Part shown: one piece after another, positions 1 through 13,842 of the stretch | Layout: each line of letters starts with the position of its first letter | How positions within the stretch are numbered: the first letter of the stretch is position 1 | From: Owenia fusiformis | Lineage: Eukaryota; Annelida; Polychaeta; Sabellida; Oweniidae | Assembly: GCA_903813345.2 (NCBI GenBank) | Contig: CAIIXF020000010.1 | Coordinates: forward strand, 2,037,169-2,101,168 | Length of the DNA: 64,000 bases | Direction of reading: 5' to 3' | The notes under the pieces: model-generated | Database searches by the model: none | The model's input: the letters and a program-made list of their open reading frames with translations, nothing else | Told to the model about the DNA's origin: nothing | Made by a program: the position numbers and the translations under genes

Positions 1-925
1 TCATGATAAGTCTATTCTAGGTTAGACCTATCAATGTATTCAATTATTCAAGACAATGTATCAGGGGTTATGAAAAGCAAGTGCATTTGGCATTAGGTTA
101 GCGTAAAACCTAACTGAACTAGTAAGATTAAATTACACATCTTAGATAATCTAGGCTTCGCATCTAAGTCTTGCCCTTTGTTCTGTGGTTCTGTCATTCA
201 AATCATCATTTATTATTATCATTCATACTTTTAATTTTGACTCAATTGCATTTTTTGTATACCATTGTCTATTAATCTAAAATTGCCTATTTATGAAAGT
301 TTGCAAAAATTCAGTTTATTTGTAAATCCTCCTTAGCTGCTTGATGAAGTTCAAGTAATTGGAACCTTGTCTAAGAAGACTACATTCTAACTTGTCACAA
401 AATATTGACCTAATTACATTGAAGCAGACAATGTTGTGAGAATAATATAATTCCATGTGGGGTGCTTGTATACTAATTAATGAACCATTAATTGATAATT
501 GATTAGTGTTAAGTGTCTGTCCATACTACTGAAGTGTGAACACAAACGGTGTAAATTATTATAAGCATGACTGCTTCAGTTGTTACTGTAAATGTTGATA
601 TAATGATCAACTAATCAGCATTTCCTGTTGATAGAACGATATGTAATTGGTTGTGATGCTAGATGCGGATAAGTTAGGGGTTTTCTCTTTGAGAGCTCAA
701 TGGGATTATCGGTCCATTGTGAATTATGTTACTATGATATGACAGCTAGCAAACATGTTAAACATTTTATAATACTGTAGATAGGACTTGGGCCAAAAGG
801 TCAATGAATCCTTGTGCATGATATTGACCCATTAAATGGTTCCATCCTTAAAAACATTCATGGTCACGAAAGACATAAACCCCCTGCCATACCATATTTT
901 GAAGATTAAGTTTGATTCTAATATG
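1..925. other. AT-rich non-coding DNA
   Basis: No reading frame with coding character, splice-flanked exon or recognisable repeat end was found here. It could be intergenic or part of a long intron of a gene lying to the left. Confidence 0.5.
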
Positions 926-1224
926 ATATGTGACGTCACAATAGGGAGAAAAATTGATTTACTGGTCTATATTGGAGTAGGTATGACCGCTAAAATTCAT
1001 AAATGCAAATAGTTTTTTTTCTTGTCTGTTTATCATATTAGAATCTTAACAAAGACCTCGATTTTATGATTTATGTCAAATATATGATCTCAAATTTTAT
1101 TCTGGCCATTGCCAAAGACCTCAATCGCTACACGATTTCAGTCTTTTAACAATGAACAGAATAAAAATTTTGGTCATATATTAGGCTATAAATCATAAAA
1201 TCTCGGTCTTTATTCCTTAATTAG
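926..1224. repeat. Dispersed repeat, copy A, with foldback MITE core
   Basis: The right part (about 1049-1214) is a near-complete hairpin. The arm beginning AAAGACCTCGATTTTATG at 1052 returns inverted at 1188-1211, and most of the 80-bp half-arms pair. The left part (from about 926, with the phrases 'actggtctatatt' and 'cataaatgcaaatag') recurs at 36894-37144 in YTHDC2 intron 2, where one hairpin arm is largely missing. A third fragment of the right end ('cttggtctttattcc') sits near 53278-53318. This looks like a non-autonomous DNA element of unknown superfamily. Confidence 0.7.
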
Positions 1225-3205
1225 TAGAAATTCTATTCTAGAACAATTTACTTCTCCAATCTTGAACAGAAGTATGTATATATAGCAGATGATTAGACTT
1301 ATAAATTATCAATGTGTTTGTTTTTAATCATGTATGGATCTTATTCGCACTAAATGACCCAAACCATAATATTATTCTATTGATGAACCACAATCTGATA
1401 TAGTTATTGAAAATACTTTATGAAACAAATCAACACAACAAAAAAGATTCACTGCAATTGCAGCATTATAAAAATGAATAAAAGTAGGCCTATCGATTCC
1501 ATACTATTAATGTGCGCTAATTGACTCTATTCTTGTAAGAGTTATGACAGTAATAAAGCCCATCATATTGGGAATATCAACCCCTTAAATAACCAATAAC
1601 ATGTATTTTATCTCTCAAAGGTTTGACAAGTGTATCCCATTTTGACCTATCCCTGCAATGCCAGAGACTTAATTAAGACACCCTGTGCCCTAAGAGGATT
1701 ATTATCCACTTTGCATGTGCAGTACCCTGCAATACTCTTTGATTAGTACCACCTCTTAGGATAAGAACTTGTCTCTTAGCAAGATGTAATTACATAAAAT
1801 ACACACAAGACTTCATATGATCCGAGGGCCAACAAAAGTAGACATTATCACATGTGAAAGCTCTAAAATAAGAAATATTGGAGATACATGAACATGACCT
1901 TGTAAACATTTTTATTGAAATTTTAGATGATAATTATTGATATTAAAACATGCGATATCCTCCTTCATTATATTGGATTATCAGTTTTATACGAGTTTAT
2001 GATTTCCACATGATTCACCAGTGATTTTACTAGCTAAACATTTCATTTACGATTGATATTGTTTATGTGTTTTTCACACGAAACAACACTGATGCTGATT
2101 TTGAAAGGAATAATGGTAATGATAAAAATCACACATTACTTTGATGATAATAATTTATCTGTCTATTTCATATATCAGGCATTTATATGAGGTGTTAGCC
2201 GGTATTGTTTTTTACTCCTTTTATCTTTATTACACATAAATAAAATATTTTTTATGATTTTATCCAAATGCGGAAGGAGCAAACTGGTAAACCCATAGTA
2301 CAAATAAACAAATAACCATTGGATATCAAAATATGTTCAATTTTCAACTCTTCTTACAATAACTCATTAGTTTCTTGACTATTGGCTTGTGAAAGTTGTG
2401 ACATACATGATATTAAAGTAGGTCAAGATGGCCTACTTCTTTATAAATACACATTTTGGTCCGTTGTTTTATATATCTGCCACCTCATTCTTTGGTAAGT
2501 CACAAAAAAGGAGGTAAATGCACATAAGTACTTTAATGTTTAAGGAGTTTAGGGATCCCACACCCATCTCATTTTTGATACATCAATCCCTAGATATTTT
2601 GGTCAAATGAGCTATATGTAATTGGTCCTGAGACCTTAATGTCCCCTCAGTTGCTCATTTTCTCTCGTCCCTATTGTTAAATGGTAGACACTTTTATTAA
2701 CCCATTCAGCCACCAATGACTGCCTCAACCAGTCAACTGTTGATTATTAAGATCATGCTCTTCAAAGAAATATATGTGATGTATATGTTATTCTGCATGA
2801 GTTAAATGGAATAAGACAGTTTGACTTCTAATTTAATCCACAGTGGGGAAAAACCTAACAATGTTAAAATTACAATTTATGTATAATAAATGAGTTAAAA
2901 CATAAGTCTTTCCTTCTGAAATCCTTAGAGTACCATTGTATTTATTGGCATCCTACCATGATAGTGTGACTATATGTCATTGAAGTTGTGCTATAAGCAC
3001 GAACCAATCAGGACAAAATGAGATTTTGAACACAAAATGAATGGTTCTGATTTACCTAAATTGCTTTCAAATATACTATCCTATCAGCAGGTCAGTGGGC
3101 TAAAGTGAACATGTAATTATTTTACAGAAGAATTGCATATCAATACCCTAAAACCAGTCAGTGTTTATTGAGTAGATGATTAGTACTATGGTCTTGTGGA
3201 ATTGG
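1225..3205. other. AT-rich non-coding DNA
   Basis: I see no supported exon, RNA gene or repeat structure. Short T-rich and A-rich tracts only. Confidence 0.5.
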
Positions 3206-3538
3206 CTCACATGGTGAGCCTTTAGAATCACCCTTTCATCTATCTGCTTGTCCATTTGTCTGTTTGTTTGTCATTCTCTCTGTCATGAGCGATGAAGTGG
3301 TGTTTGGAGTGTCTGTCCTTTTTGGGTTGACAATGTCCAGAGATGTTTTGTCCTACCAGACATATTTGTCTAGACCCCTTATAAGGACTTACAAAATGGG
3401 TTAACTGCACAATGTCAAAAAATCCCCATAACATGTCTGAATAATTTGTGAACCACCTCATAACTTAGCTCTCGTAAGTACAACTGTCCGTTCTTCTGTC
3501 CATCAATTTTTGGACAACTCAAAACTGTCATTTTTATT
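3206..3538. repeat. Fragment of the GCTCACATGGTGAGC repeat family
   Basis: It starts with the hairpin GGCTCACATGGTGAGCC, followed by a 'cttgtccatttgtctg' stretch, the same kind of left end as the next element at 3539. No matching right end is seen before the next copy begins, so this is probably a truncated copy, or the outer part of a copy interrupted by the neighbour. Confidence 0.55.
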
Positions 3539-4894
3539 AGCTCACATGGTGAGCTTTTGCAATCACTCACTTGTCCGTCTGTCTGTCCGTCCGTCTGTCC
3601 GTCTGTCCGTCCGTCAACAATAGTGGCACGTTTTAAAACCTCTGTCGATAGGATTCCTGTTTTAAGTTATTTCTGTTCAACATCAATACAGAAAACTCCC
3701 CTACGACTCCTGGTTCAAAAGCTCGCCTATTTTCAAAATGGCCGCCACTTTTGTCTCGCGAAATTCACTTTTGACCCATTTGTTTTAAAACCTCTGTCGA
3801 TAAGATTCCCGTTTTAAGTTATTTCTGTTCAACATCAATACAGAAAACTCCCCTATGACTCCTGGTTCAAAAGCTCGCCTATTTTCAAAATGGCCGTCAC
3901 TTTTGTCTCGCGAAATTCACTTTTGACCCATTTCCTAGCTTTACAAATAATTTCAGGTGTCCTTCACTGTAAAAATCCATGTCAATGTAAAGAGTAGATA
4001 TATGTAATAATATTGTTACAAAAAATCAGCGAAAAATTATATCCATTTTTTTATTTTCAGCTATTTTAGTTAACATTGATTTGTTCATCGTCTCGCAAAA
4101 TCCACTTTTGGACCATTTACCTTAAACCCTCTGTCGATAGGATTTCCGTTTTAAATTAATTTTGTTCAACATCAATACAAAAAACTCTCCTATGACTCTT
4201 GGTTCAAAAGCTCGTCTATTTTCAAAATGGTCGCCATTCTTGTTCCGCGAAATTCACTTTTTGCCCATTTCCTAGCTTTACAAATAATTCCAGCTGTCCT
4301 GCATTGTAAAAAGCCGTGTAACTGTAAAGAGTAGTTGTATGAAATAATTTTGTTACAAAAAATCGGCAAAACATTATATCTGTTTTTTTATTTTCAGCAA
4401 TTTTAGTTAACATTGATTTGTCCATCTGTCTTGCGAAATCCTCTTTTGAACCATTTGCTTAAAACCTCTGTCGATAGGATTCCAGTTTCACATTATTTTT
4501 GTTCAACATCAATACAAAAAAACTCCCCTATGACTCCTGGTTCAAAAGCTTGCCTGATTTCAAAATGGTCGCCATTTTTGTCTCGCGAAATTCAATTTGC
4601 CTATTTCCTAGCTTTAAAAATAATTTCAGGTGTCTTGCATTGCAAAAAGCCATGTCACTATAAAGAGTAGTTGTATGAAATAATTTTGTTCCAAATAATT
4701 GGCAAAAAATTATATCCGTTTTTTTCTCAGCCATTTTACTTAACATCGATTTGTCCATCTGTCTCTCAGTCAGTCCAAAATAGTGGCAAGTGGCTTGAAA
4801 TAATTTTGTTACAAAAAATCAGCAAAAAATTATATCCGGTTTTTTCTGTCACCATGTGAGCCCAGTACCCACGGTACTAATTTTTTATCTTTAA
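3539..4894. repeat. Composite inverted-repeat element with internal tandem units
   Basis: The left end is AGCTCACATGGTGAGCT, followed by a GTCTGTCC/GTCCGTC array (about 3570-3615). The right end, near 4848-4880, reads CACCATGTGAGCCC followed by the small hairpin AGTACCCACGGTACT. GCTCACATGGTGA is inverted at the two ends, as in a TIR element. Inside are four units starting with a phrase like 'aaacctctgtcgata' at about 3634, 3785, 4125 and 4460. The first repeat interval is about 150 bp and the next two about 335-340 bp. Each unit carries 'ttcaaaatggccgcc' or a variant. Open frames here are repeat-derived, not genes. Confidence 0.7.
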
Positions 4895-6843
4895 TTGATG
4901 CGCATATCTATGTTATGGGAGTTCATACTGGTAAATTACATTTAGCCAAGCTTTTAGTTTTTCCTCATATAAGATAACTCTGCTTTTTATTGTCAAAACA
5001 TCACATTCATGTTTGACAATACATGTGGGCCTATATATGGTGAGCTCCATAGATCTTATTGAGCTATTTTTAAATCATTCATACTGGGGATTTGTTTCCT
5101 GATGACAAGTAGTACTCTTTAATTTTCATTTTTCTATATTTTTAAATATGTATCATAGTTATTCAGTGATGATAAGTTTTTATGAGTTTCTGTTTAGTTT
5201 TAGGTAAATAATTGAACCAAGATTCACTGAAAGCTCAAGATATTTTGTCATTTTAATACCTTGTTTTATTAATATATATTTTATACTCTTATGGAATATA
5301 CTAGTGTTATTGTATGTTGCCCTTTGTGCATTCTCACATTTTTATTTCTAGAGGAATATAGAAAAGTAATATATATACTCTTGGGAGAGCTAAGAGCTTG
5401 TAATTGTTGTACTTGTAACTAAGGTACTTCCAACTATTAGATGTTTCTAAGAAAACATAACTCCTAGTTACGAATGTTTCATTTGGGCTTTGTTTGTTTT
5501 GTAAATTCCAATGCCTTCTGAGTAGAAAATAATGATGAAAACCATTTTGTGGATGACAATCCCGCTGATTAATGGGCTTATAACTTTAATTCTCATCCTA
5601 AATAATCAATTTTTAGTGGGGCTTTTGCTTTGAATTTTTTCATTTATATGTTTAAAAGATGTTGTTTCATGGATTTCTTTTATGGGTTGATATCATGTGT
5701 TGGTTTGTATTTTCCTCAGTTTGACCCATCTTGTTATCAACATGTTAATCAATGACAAGATGTGTGATGCATCAATGATTCAACTCCGAGGGATTTTATC
5801 TCGTCATCTTGTCTACTCATATTAAGATCTTCACTATCAATCCATAATTAAATAATTTGAACGTGGGATTCAAATATCATATCTTTATGGTTCAGTCAGT
5901 GAGATTTCGTGACAAAACCAAGAGCTCTTCGTGATATTTAGCTAGTGGTTATATTTACTTGGTATCGCATGCCTACTAATAGTATTGATATGCATTTGTT
6001 CAGAAATTTTGAAGATGTTAACTAAGTTTAATTTATTTTATCACTGGGATTAAACGAGTCACTTAGCCAGGGGATTAGCCAAGAATTGATTTTTATGGAA
6101 ACCAATAGCGCTACTTTGTGAGAAGATCTCTGGATTTTTTCACAGCTGTGTGGTCTGTTGTGTTTCTCTTAGTAGTATCAAATACTTATTCCGGGGCTTT
6201 TCCTAAAAGGATTTTTCAAAGGAGAATTCATGATATTTGTCAATTGTTTCATATGGATTAAAATAATAAATAATTGTTCAAGTTTTGATTTTATTATTTC
6301 AGATGATTATGATGTTTGGTTCAACATTGTTTCACACTTTCACAATTTTTTTTGAATTTGCAGAAATGCCAATTTCATTTCATCGAAATGTTTTGATTTT
6401 GAACTACTGTACCAGTTCATCATGTGGATCTACCTTATGCAAATTAAAAAGTATTCTTTTTATCTTTTAACATGTTTGCTACATGTTTGGCTGTAGGATA
6501 TCAAACTCCTTAGTGCTAATTGCCACTATAAAGTTGATATCTGTTAGGTCTTCAGGAATTCATTCTGTCTGAAGATATAGAGACATTTGGCCTTGATTAT
6601 TTCCATCAATATGAGATTGACCTGAACCAAATTTATTTTTTATTTTTAGTATTTGTGGTCCTCTCAATATGACATTGCTTTCAGACTAAAGTATCACATT
6701 TATATTATCCATATTAGTAATTTCCCTTAAATCAGCTATATCATTATTATATGCGTAAGGTTGGAATCTATTAATATGACTATATATGAATAGTAAGGTG
6801 ATCCTTTTTAATATTAACAGTTCTTTTAATTATGTTATTTTAG
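4895..6843. other. AT-rich non-coding DNA
   Basis: No supported gene. A short open frame near 6285-6470 is T-rich, has no recognisable domain and is not believed. Confidence 0.5.
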
Positions 6844-7165
6844 TTGGCACCAGCACGATGAAGACCTACTGTAGCTGAAGCCAGTGTTGTTCAAGGTCAG
6901 CCAGGTGTAGGCCATAGGACTTGCCCATGACAAAGCACAAGATCAGTGCACACAATCAACCTAACTGAGAAGCCATTGTGCAAGATCTTAGTTAGGAGGG
7001 TCAAGAGACCAATATCCCCTGCCAGAGCTCCATACCATATCTGCAGGCATAGCTTCTAACTCAGGCATTATGCCATCGAGACGATTGCTTGAGTTTTACA
7101 AGAGTGAGCGACAATGCTGATCATTTTACTATTTAAAATCACTGTATAACAATAAACTTTGGCCG
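6844..7165 (+). other. Candidate terminal exon / 3'UTR
   Basis: A pyrimidine-rich acceptor ending in TTTTAG (6838-6843) precedes a stretch with clearly higher G+C than its surroundings. If entered in frame it would code five residues (LAPAR) and stop at 6859-6861. An AATAAA signal lies at 7151-7156. This fits a last exon of a plus-strand gene whose other exons I could not find. It may equally be a non-coding transcript or chance. Confidence 0.25.
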
Positions 7166-8096
7166 AACTGCACACCGATAAACATTATTTTCAACCTTAA
7201 TTTTCCTCAGTGCAGACGTCATTTGTATTTATCTTATCACCAAAACGGACATTTTATCGTATAGCTTAAACAACAAACTGATTTGAAATCTGTCTGAAGG
7301 CATTTTAAATGTAGGTGAGGAAATATTTGTGATAATATAACCATAACAAATGTAGCAAATAATTAGCACTAAATCTTTAAGATTGTTATGTAATATGATG
7401 ACTATTGTATTCAAATCATTTCAATTTCAACTGGATCTATCAAAATGAAATATCAATCATGATATTCTACTTATTATAGTTTGATATCTGGAATTTATAT
7501 TTGTTTCCACACCATGTTTCGTAGCCTTTACTTATCTTGATATTCAATTATACAAAATGTAAAAATAGAATTTAGAAAAAGTAAAAAGACACCACCTTGG
7601 GCAAGGCAACATGTTTCTCCCATGCTCATATACACTCAGTTGTCATAATAATAGATCTGGTCTTTTTAGAAAGGCTTAAATGATATATTGTAAACCCGGG
7701 ATCAACATTAATTGACATATGGAGAAGAGTATGTAACAGCTAATAAATAAATGATTTGAGTCTTTACTCTGTGTGGTTTATGAGATCTAAGATAATCTAT
7801 ATCAGCAGCATTCAAGCAAAGCATAAACCAGCATGATTCACCTGCTGATGGTAACAGAAACCATTTGCTTCGGAAATAAGATTCTACTCTTAACTAATGA
7901 AATGTGATGAGAAAAAGTATGGAATTTGAATTTGTTTAAAAATTGAAGAGCAATGCTTGGGAAAATAATGTATATGTTTATTTTAAACAAATCTGCTAAA
8001 TACAACTGTTTAATAACTACTAAAGAAGCATATTCATATTAACCCAAGAACATACGGACCCCATGGGTGTACTGTTCAAAAACAATTCATTAAATA

Positions 8097-8275
8097 CAGT
8101 GAAACCTGCCAAATCCAAACACTTCCTGGCCTGATCAAAAGTGTTTGGATTGTCAAGTGTTCACATTTTGAGTTAATCAATATGGTAGGCTATGGTAGAT
8201 TAAAAATGGAATCTAAAAGTGTTCACACTGAGAGGTTTTGGATTATAAAAGTGTTTGAATACACAGGTTTTACTG
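8097..8275 (+). mobile_element. MITE, 'CAGTGAAACCTG' family, copy 1
   Basis: The ends are CAGTGAAACCTG and CAGGTTTTACTG, inverted, flanked by TA on both sides, as for Tc1/mariner-type insertions. The interior repeats 'gtgttcacac' and 'gtgtttgga' phrases. The 179-bp length and lack of coding capacity mark it as non-autonomous. Related copies lie at 11757, 16419, 19148, about 22690 (inverted) and 37743. Confidence 0.75.
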
Positions 8276-11200
8276 TATTTGAGTATTTATTGCAATATTA
8301 TTTATAATACGATAAGTATACCTAACATATTTCTTAAATTTATTGACTAAGATATTATTGCACTCATATAACTCTAATGATCCCAATGTATAACATTTGT
8401 TTGGGATGTAATAAAGCTTTCTATCTTTGCTTTAATTTAAAAACTGTCGGATTGATGCATTTTCCATTTGTTGGGACAATACACAATAGTAAACATTATT
8501 CTATGTAGCTGCTGCTTCAAAAGTGTTATTGATTTTGTTAAAAGTATTGCATGATATTTTTGAAAATGGGTATTATGGTACACAATTTTCATACACAAGC
8601 AACAATATTTGCTTCATTATACAGACTGTTCTATACAAATGACATGAGGAGTGTTACTTTGAACCCCCTTGCCATTTAACACTGAATGATTTGATTCTTG
8701 TGCTTGATGTTACAAAACTTGTCTAACAGACAAACAGGTAAAAAGGACTAGGCATTGTATGGCAAGTGATTTTTTTTCCCATTAACACAATATGTTATCT
8801 TTCAAGTGAATTCTCAAGGATACTAGGGACCCCATGCCCACCATTTTTTCAAATGTTGAACCTATTCAATTAAAAGAGGATCTTAACTGATTTTTATTGC
8901 ATGAAAAGATTATTCAACAAGGTGTCTCACACTACTTTGATGACCAAAATTATACTGAAAACAATGGATAGCATGAGTTTCCTTATGGGAAAATGACATG
9001 ACTATGTGGTTTTTAACTTTATCACATTTCAAACACCATCCCCTTTTCAGAAATAGTTAATAGGCTAGTGTAGAAGAAACGTTTGATATATTTAAATTGA
9101 GAAAAACAGGATCCTCCTTTGAGAAAATAAGCCCCTTTTTTAAAGAGTGACAAAGTGGGGTCCTAATCCATAATTTTAGAGAGTGGGAGTGATATTTTTA
9201 TTATCATGACCAGAAAGTTATCATGGTTAAAGATATGACTGTCCAAATTAACTTGCCATGCTACACCTGGTCCTTTATATTAATTTCAAGAACACTTTCT
9301 TGTACAAAATAGACCTGTATTACTTAAGCCACTCTATTCATTAATATATCAATGTATTTTATGGAAATGCAACACATAAATTCCAAATACAGCTTACTTA
9401 AATGTTAGTTAGAAACAGTTTAACATTTAATTAGCCGAAGTGTTTCCACATATTTAGTTGAAATACTGCATATTTTGGGACACGTTTTTGTCACCAGTTA
9501 TAAGAGGATGTAGATTTAATGATTATATAACATTTATTTAACATTATTTATCATGTATCATAATGATTTTATTTCGATTCATTTAAAATTGATTTTTATT
9601 ATTCTGCCTGGGTTATCAAATTGTTTATTCAACTTCATAAGCATGCATACTGTAGTTACATCAATGACAAATTGCACAAATTTTTGCACAAGTTATAAAA
9701 AAAATAGGGGTCTGAATTTTTCAGGTTTCTAATGCCATCTCAGCACTTGCTTTGTGGTACTTGTATATTTTGCATCAATAAATACAGGTGCTCATTACAT
9801 CCAGTATATCATATGACAATTCTTCACTCAATCAATGCACTGTGGGTCTGTTTGCAGAACATGATGAACACAATATACTTTAGTTGCAGTAAATACAAAT
9901 GATATGACTGGATCCCTTCTCCCATTTGCAAAACAAGGTAAAGGGTCAACATTCAGGAAACAAAAAAGTAACATTCGAACAAAATATGTCAATGAAGGAT
10001 TCTCAAAACAATGGTATAAAATCCATGCAACATCCCTAAACTGAGAAAAGGTCACATAATAACAAATGTTAAAGTAAAATCGTCTAAATGTGTCATAAAA
10101 AATTTATTAAACAAAAAAGAAAAATCCCTATAGCCCTAGTTTACTCCAGTCATTAGAGCAAGCCATGTGAGTTCTAGCAAAACATAAACCAGTCTTCACA
10201 GAAACTATCAAATCAGAAAACTTTTAAGTGAAATCCAATTAATTAATTGTCTGAAATAAACAATCATTTAGTAAAACAATTAATAACAAAGTATTACTAA
10301 CCTATATATATAGCCTTTGTTAAATCTCTAATACCAAAATCAAAGCAATCAAGCTACCAGGCATCAGAGTATATCCATGTGTGAAACAATCTAAATATGT
10401 TCCTCTAATTAAGTCATAAGACTTATCAAGCATCTTTGTGTATGTTACAGATAATTCCAGCTAAGTTTTTATTTATAATTCATCCAGAAATAATTTGCAG
10501 CATTGGCCATATATAATTCCCCTATTGTCGAGTTGTATGGAATTGTGTTTTATGGTTGAATATGAATTGACAGACGTATTCCTGTAGGCTTTATTGAGGC
10601 GTATATATGTAGTGCCTGTAGCTTTGGTTATTGAGTGATAACTTCCACTGAGATGTTAGATGGGGGAACAGTTGGCTGCCAATCCTCTTAAACAGGCATT
10701 GTTGAAGTGGTGGTAGTCACCTATGTTCATGCACTCTCAAAACATTATCAGTCAATCAGTGACATTTTCTGGATTTGTTGAGAATGCACAAAGAGCAACA
10801 TCCAAATGAAAATAATATGAAGTAATGCTAAAAACTTGCAAAAACAGAAGTTTTATCATTTCTGGTACCTCTGCGGTTACTTTTTTGAATCTGTGTATTT
10901 TAGTGTGTATAAATCTAAAGATGCATCCAGGCACTGCTTTTGTACAAGATTAAGCATTCAAAGTGACATTTCAAAGATAGTAACAAACACAAGTTTTTGT
11001 ACTAGACTTTGATGAATGATTATGAATTTTTATGTTTGAAATCTAATGAAACGATTTAGATTATGAGTAACACTATTATATTATTAGGGGTATCTTTATA
11101 ATCTGCATGTGTATTCAACCTACATCATGTTCATTGATTAAATGCTTTGAATTTTCCTCGGGCTGTGTTTTCAAAGCTACATTTTTTGATTTATTGTTTT

Positions 11201-11756
11201 CATTTGCCTCGTTTGTTTATTTGTTTTCCCTATGTTTGATCTTTGTAAATTAATACAGTGATTGCCTTGATACCTCATGTGAAACAAAATATCTGAAAAA
11301 GTCACAAGGTATCGAAATATTAACAATCACTCAGTGGATTTACATCCAAGTGGCCATGAAATTTGATCCCGGCCATCTAAATATTTTCTCTTAATTGTAT
11401 ACATGGAACAAATTAATACATAGTTTAAGATAACAGTCAACATGAGGGAATGTTGTAGGGTCTCTACTTATATTACACATGATTTTCATATATTTACCTA
11501 TTTGCCACATGAGGAATGCAATCTGTTTCATTGACAACATTTCTGAAATACATCGACTGGCATTTCGATATTTCCGAAATTTTTATTTTATTTTTGATTA
11601 TCAATGTATTTTTATAAAATTGTTCTCCCTCGCATACTCGTATATAATCAATTCAAATTCAATTCAATTTACATAAAATTTGGTTTTGATTGAGACCTTC
11701 CCTTGTTAAAAATGTTAATGTTAAAAAACGCATGACCAAACTTTAAAAACAAAAAA

Positions 11757-12089
11757 CAGAAAAACCTGTCTCATCCGAACACCACTGGGACCCGTCAGAA
11801 TTGTTTGGATTTGCAGATGTTCAGGTTCGTTGATATACGAGTATGCCTGAATCTCTGAAGTATGTTGAATCTCTGAAGTATGCCTGAATCTCTGAAGTAT
11901 GTTGAATCTCTGAAGTATGTCTTAATCTCTGAAGTATGTTGAATCTCTGAAGTACACTGAGCTTTCTTTTAGGGAGAAATCCATGTACATGAATCAATGG
12001 GAGAATACAAACTTGTCACCAATAAGAAGTGTTCATAGCATTGAGAGGTGTTCAGATTAGAAAGGTGTTTAAATGTACAAATTTCACTG
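11757..12089 (+). mobile_element. MITE, same family, copy 2, with 20-bp minisatellite
   Basis: It begins near CAGAAAAACCTGTC and ends with TTTCACTG before TA. Between about 11845 and 11960 a ~20-bp unit, 'tgaatctctgaagtatg' plus two or three variable bases, is repeated about six times, which lengthens this copy relative to the ~177-bp copies at 8097 and 16419. Confidence 0.65.
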
Positions 12090-12244
12090 TACTTGAACTG
12101 CTAAGTAACAATGACCAGATTCACATATTGCAATTTATATTCAGTTAAGTTGTCTGTTTTGCACTTTGTTTATTTTCCATTCTGAAAGTGCTATTTAATT
12201 TGTACAAAACAGAACAACTAACTGAATTTTTTATGTCATTTTAG

Positions 12245-12601
12245 GAAATGCCTTATACGTTAACAAAGTTAGAATTGTGGGAAAATGTTCAAATGTTAGA
12301 TCATCTGGCTGAATACCTGAGATCTAATTTCAAGAAGAGAAATGAAGAACACAAAAGTGAACAAATCTAAATCAACGATCATAAAATCATGCATCACAAC
12401 AACAATACGGTTTGATATTTACAATTCCTCAATGGAACATGTCTTCTTGATCGGAACCATCCATTGCATCAAATAGGTTCTAACAATACATATATCTTCC
12501 AATAATAATGAAATCATTCTCACATTCCGCCTCACAATTGAATGATATGAGGCTAAATTACGACTATTATGGGCGACTTTGAGCATAATTCTTTCAATAA
12601 A
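12245..12601 (+). other. Candidate terminal coding exon, unknown gene
   Basis: After an acceptor ending CATTTTAG the frame from 12245 is open for 41 codons to TAA at 12368-12370, followed by AATAAA at 12596-12601. The predicted peptide is helix-like and charged (ELWENVQMLDHLAEYLRSN, then a Lys/Glu-rich tail) and looks more like real protein than the surrounding AT-rich frames. I do not recognise the family and found no upstream exon in the window. A 41-codon open frame is not rare by chance. Confidence 0.3.
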
Positions 12602-12620
12602 TTTGGATTTAGAGTAGAAT

Positions 12621-13842
12621 GCTATAAAATAACATTTATCTGACTCCAAGGGAATTTGGAACATATGGTCGCTTTCCCTTTGATTTGGGGTGCTCTCACT
12701 GCCTATTGAATTATTTTTTTGTTGATACTAACACAAATTGTCTAGCTGATGCGACTTCAAACATTAATTTGTCATTTCCAGTTATTGTCAATACAAGATT
12801 TCCAAAGTATGTATTTGCAAGATTTCCAAAATATGTATCAATTGCATCTATGAAATGAAATAGTTCTGCCATTTTTGACAGAGTCCCTATGGAATAGCAT
12901 TTATTTTGAATGTGTAAATGGCAAGCAGCTTGGGGATGTAATTACTGAATCTACTACTTCTTAATTAATGATTTTGCTCACAGTGGCCACAAGCAGCCAC
13001 AAGTCCTGCTAAAAGCCATTCCGGATAAGGGACTGCCCGTTCAAGAAATACACAATTATACCAGAAAGTGATTGCATCCTCTGATTCATTCAAATTACTT
13101 AAACGTAATTACGTAATTTCAAAAAAGTAAGCTATATCAGTCTATATGGTTTTTATTCTTCTCTGGCGTCAATGTAGGTGTCTCAGAAGTAAACATTGTT
13201 GTAAAAGTCATGATTGGGTAAAGGGGTGATTAATTCTTTTTTCTCATTACTGAATTCAGTAATTTAGTGTTGGTATTTTCAGAAATAAATTGTTTTTTCT
13301 AATGTTGCCATTTGAGACAATATGACAGTAGTAATGCCCAAAGAGGCGCAATATTTTAACAATTTCCCCATTTCAAATACTTTATGACACAATTAAGCAA
13401 AAAATAACTCATATATTAACATACTGCCAATTGTAGAAAACGCTATAATTAATAAATATTCCACTTTTTACTCCCAAATTAATGTATCATCAATTGAATT
13501 ACATGAACAAAGAAATGGTTAATCAATAAACGTTTGTTCAGTGTTTAATGATTAAATCTCAGGGATTTTTCATAAATTGTATGCTAACAAAGATCTAAAG
13601 GACTACAGAAAAAGTAATGTTCGTGCTATATAGGATAACTTAAAAGCTGAGTCACAAGTTTCTTCCAGAATGTTATTTGAATGTTTTCTCGTTTTACAAC
13701 AATTTGAACACAAACATGTGCTTGTTGAATCAAGCATGATAAAATGGGTCTTTCATGTTCATGATCGTTCATGTCGTTCAAATTAGCGAAATTGCTGGAT
13801 TTAAATCCATTAATATTGAGTATTGGTTAAGTTGTTTCTATA
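12621..13842. other. AT-rich non-coding DNA
   Basis: Nothing supported on either strand. Confidence 0.5.

Larger units (their letters stand above)
7166..12244. other. AT-rich non-coding DNA with two MITE copies
   Basis: Apart from the two MITEs listed separately (8097-8275 and 11757-12089), no gene, RNA or other repeat could be supported. Open frames on both strands (for example minus 9828-10055 and 10752-10934) have no domain character. Confidence 0.5.
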
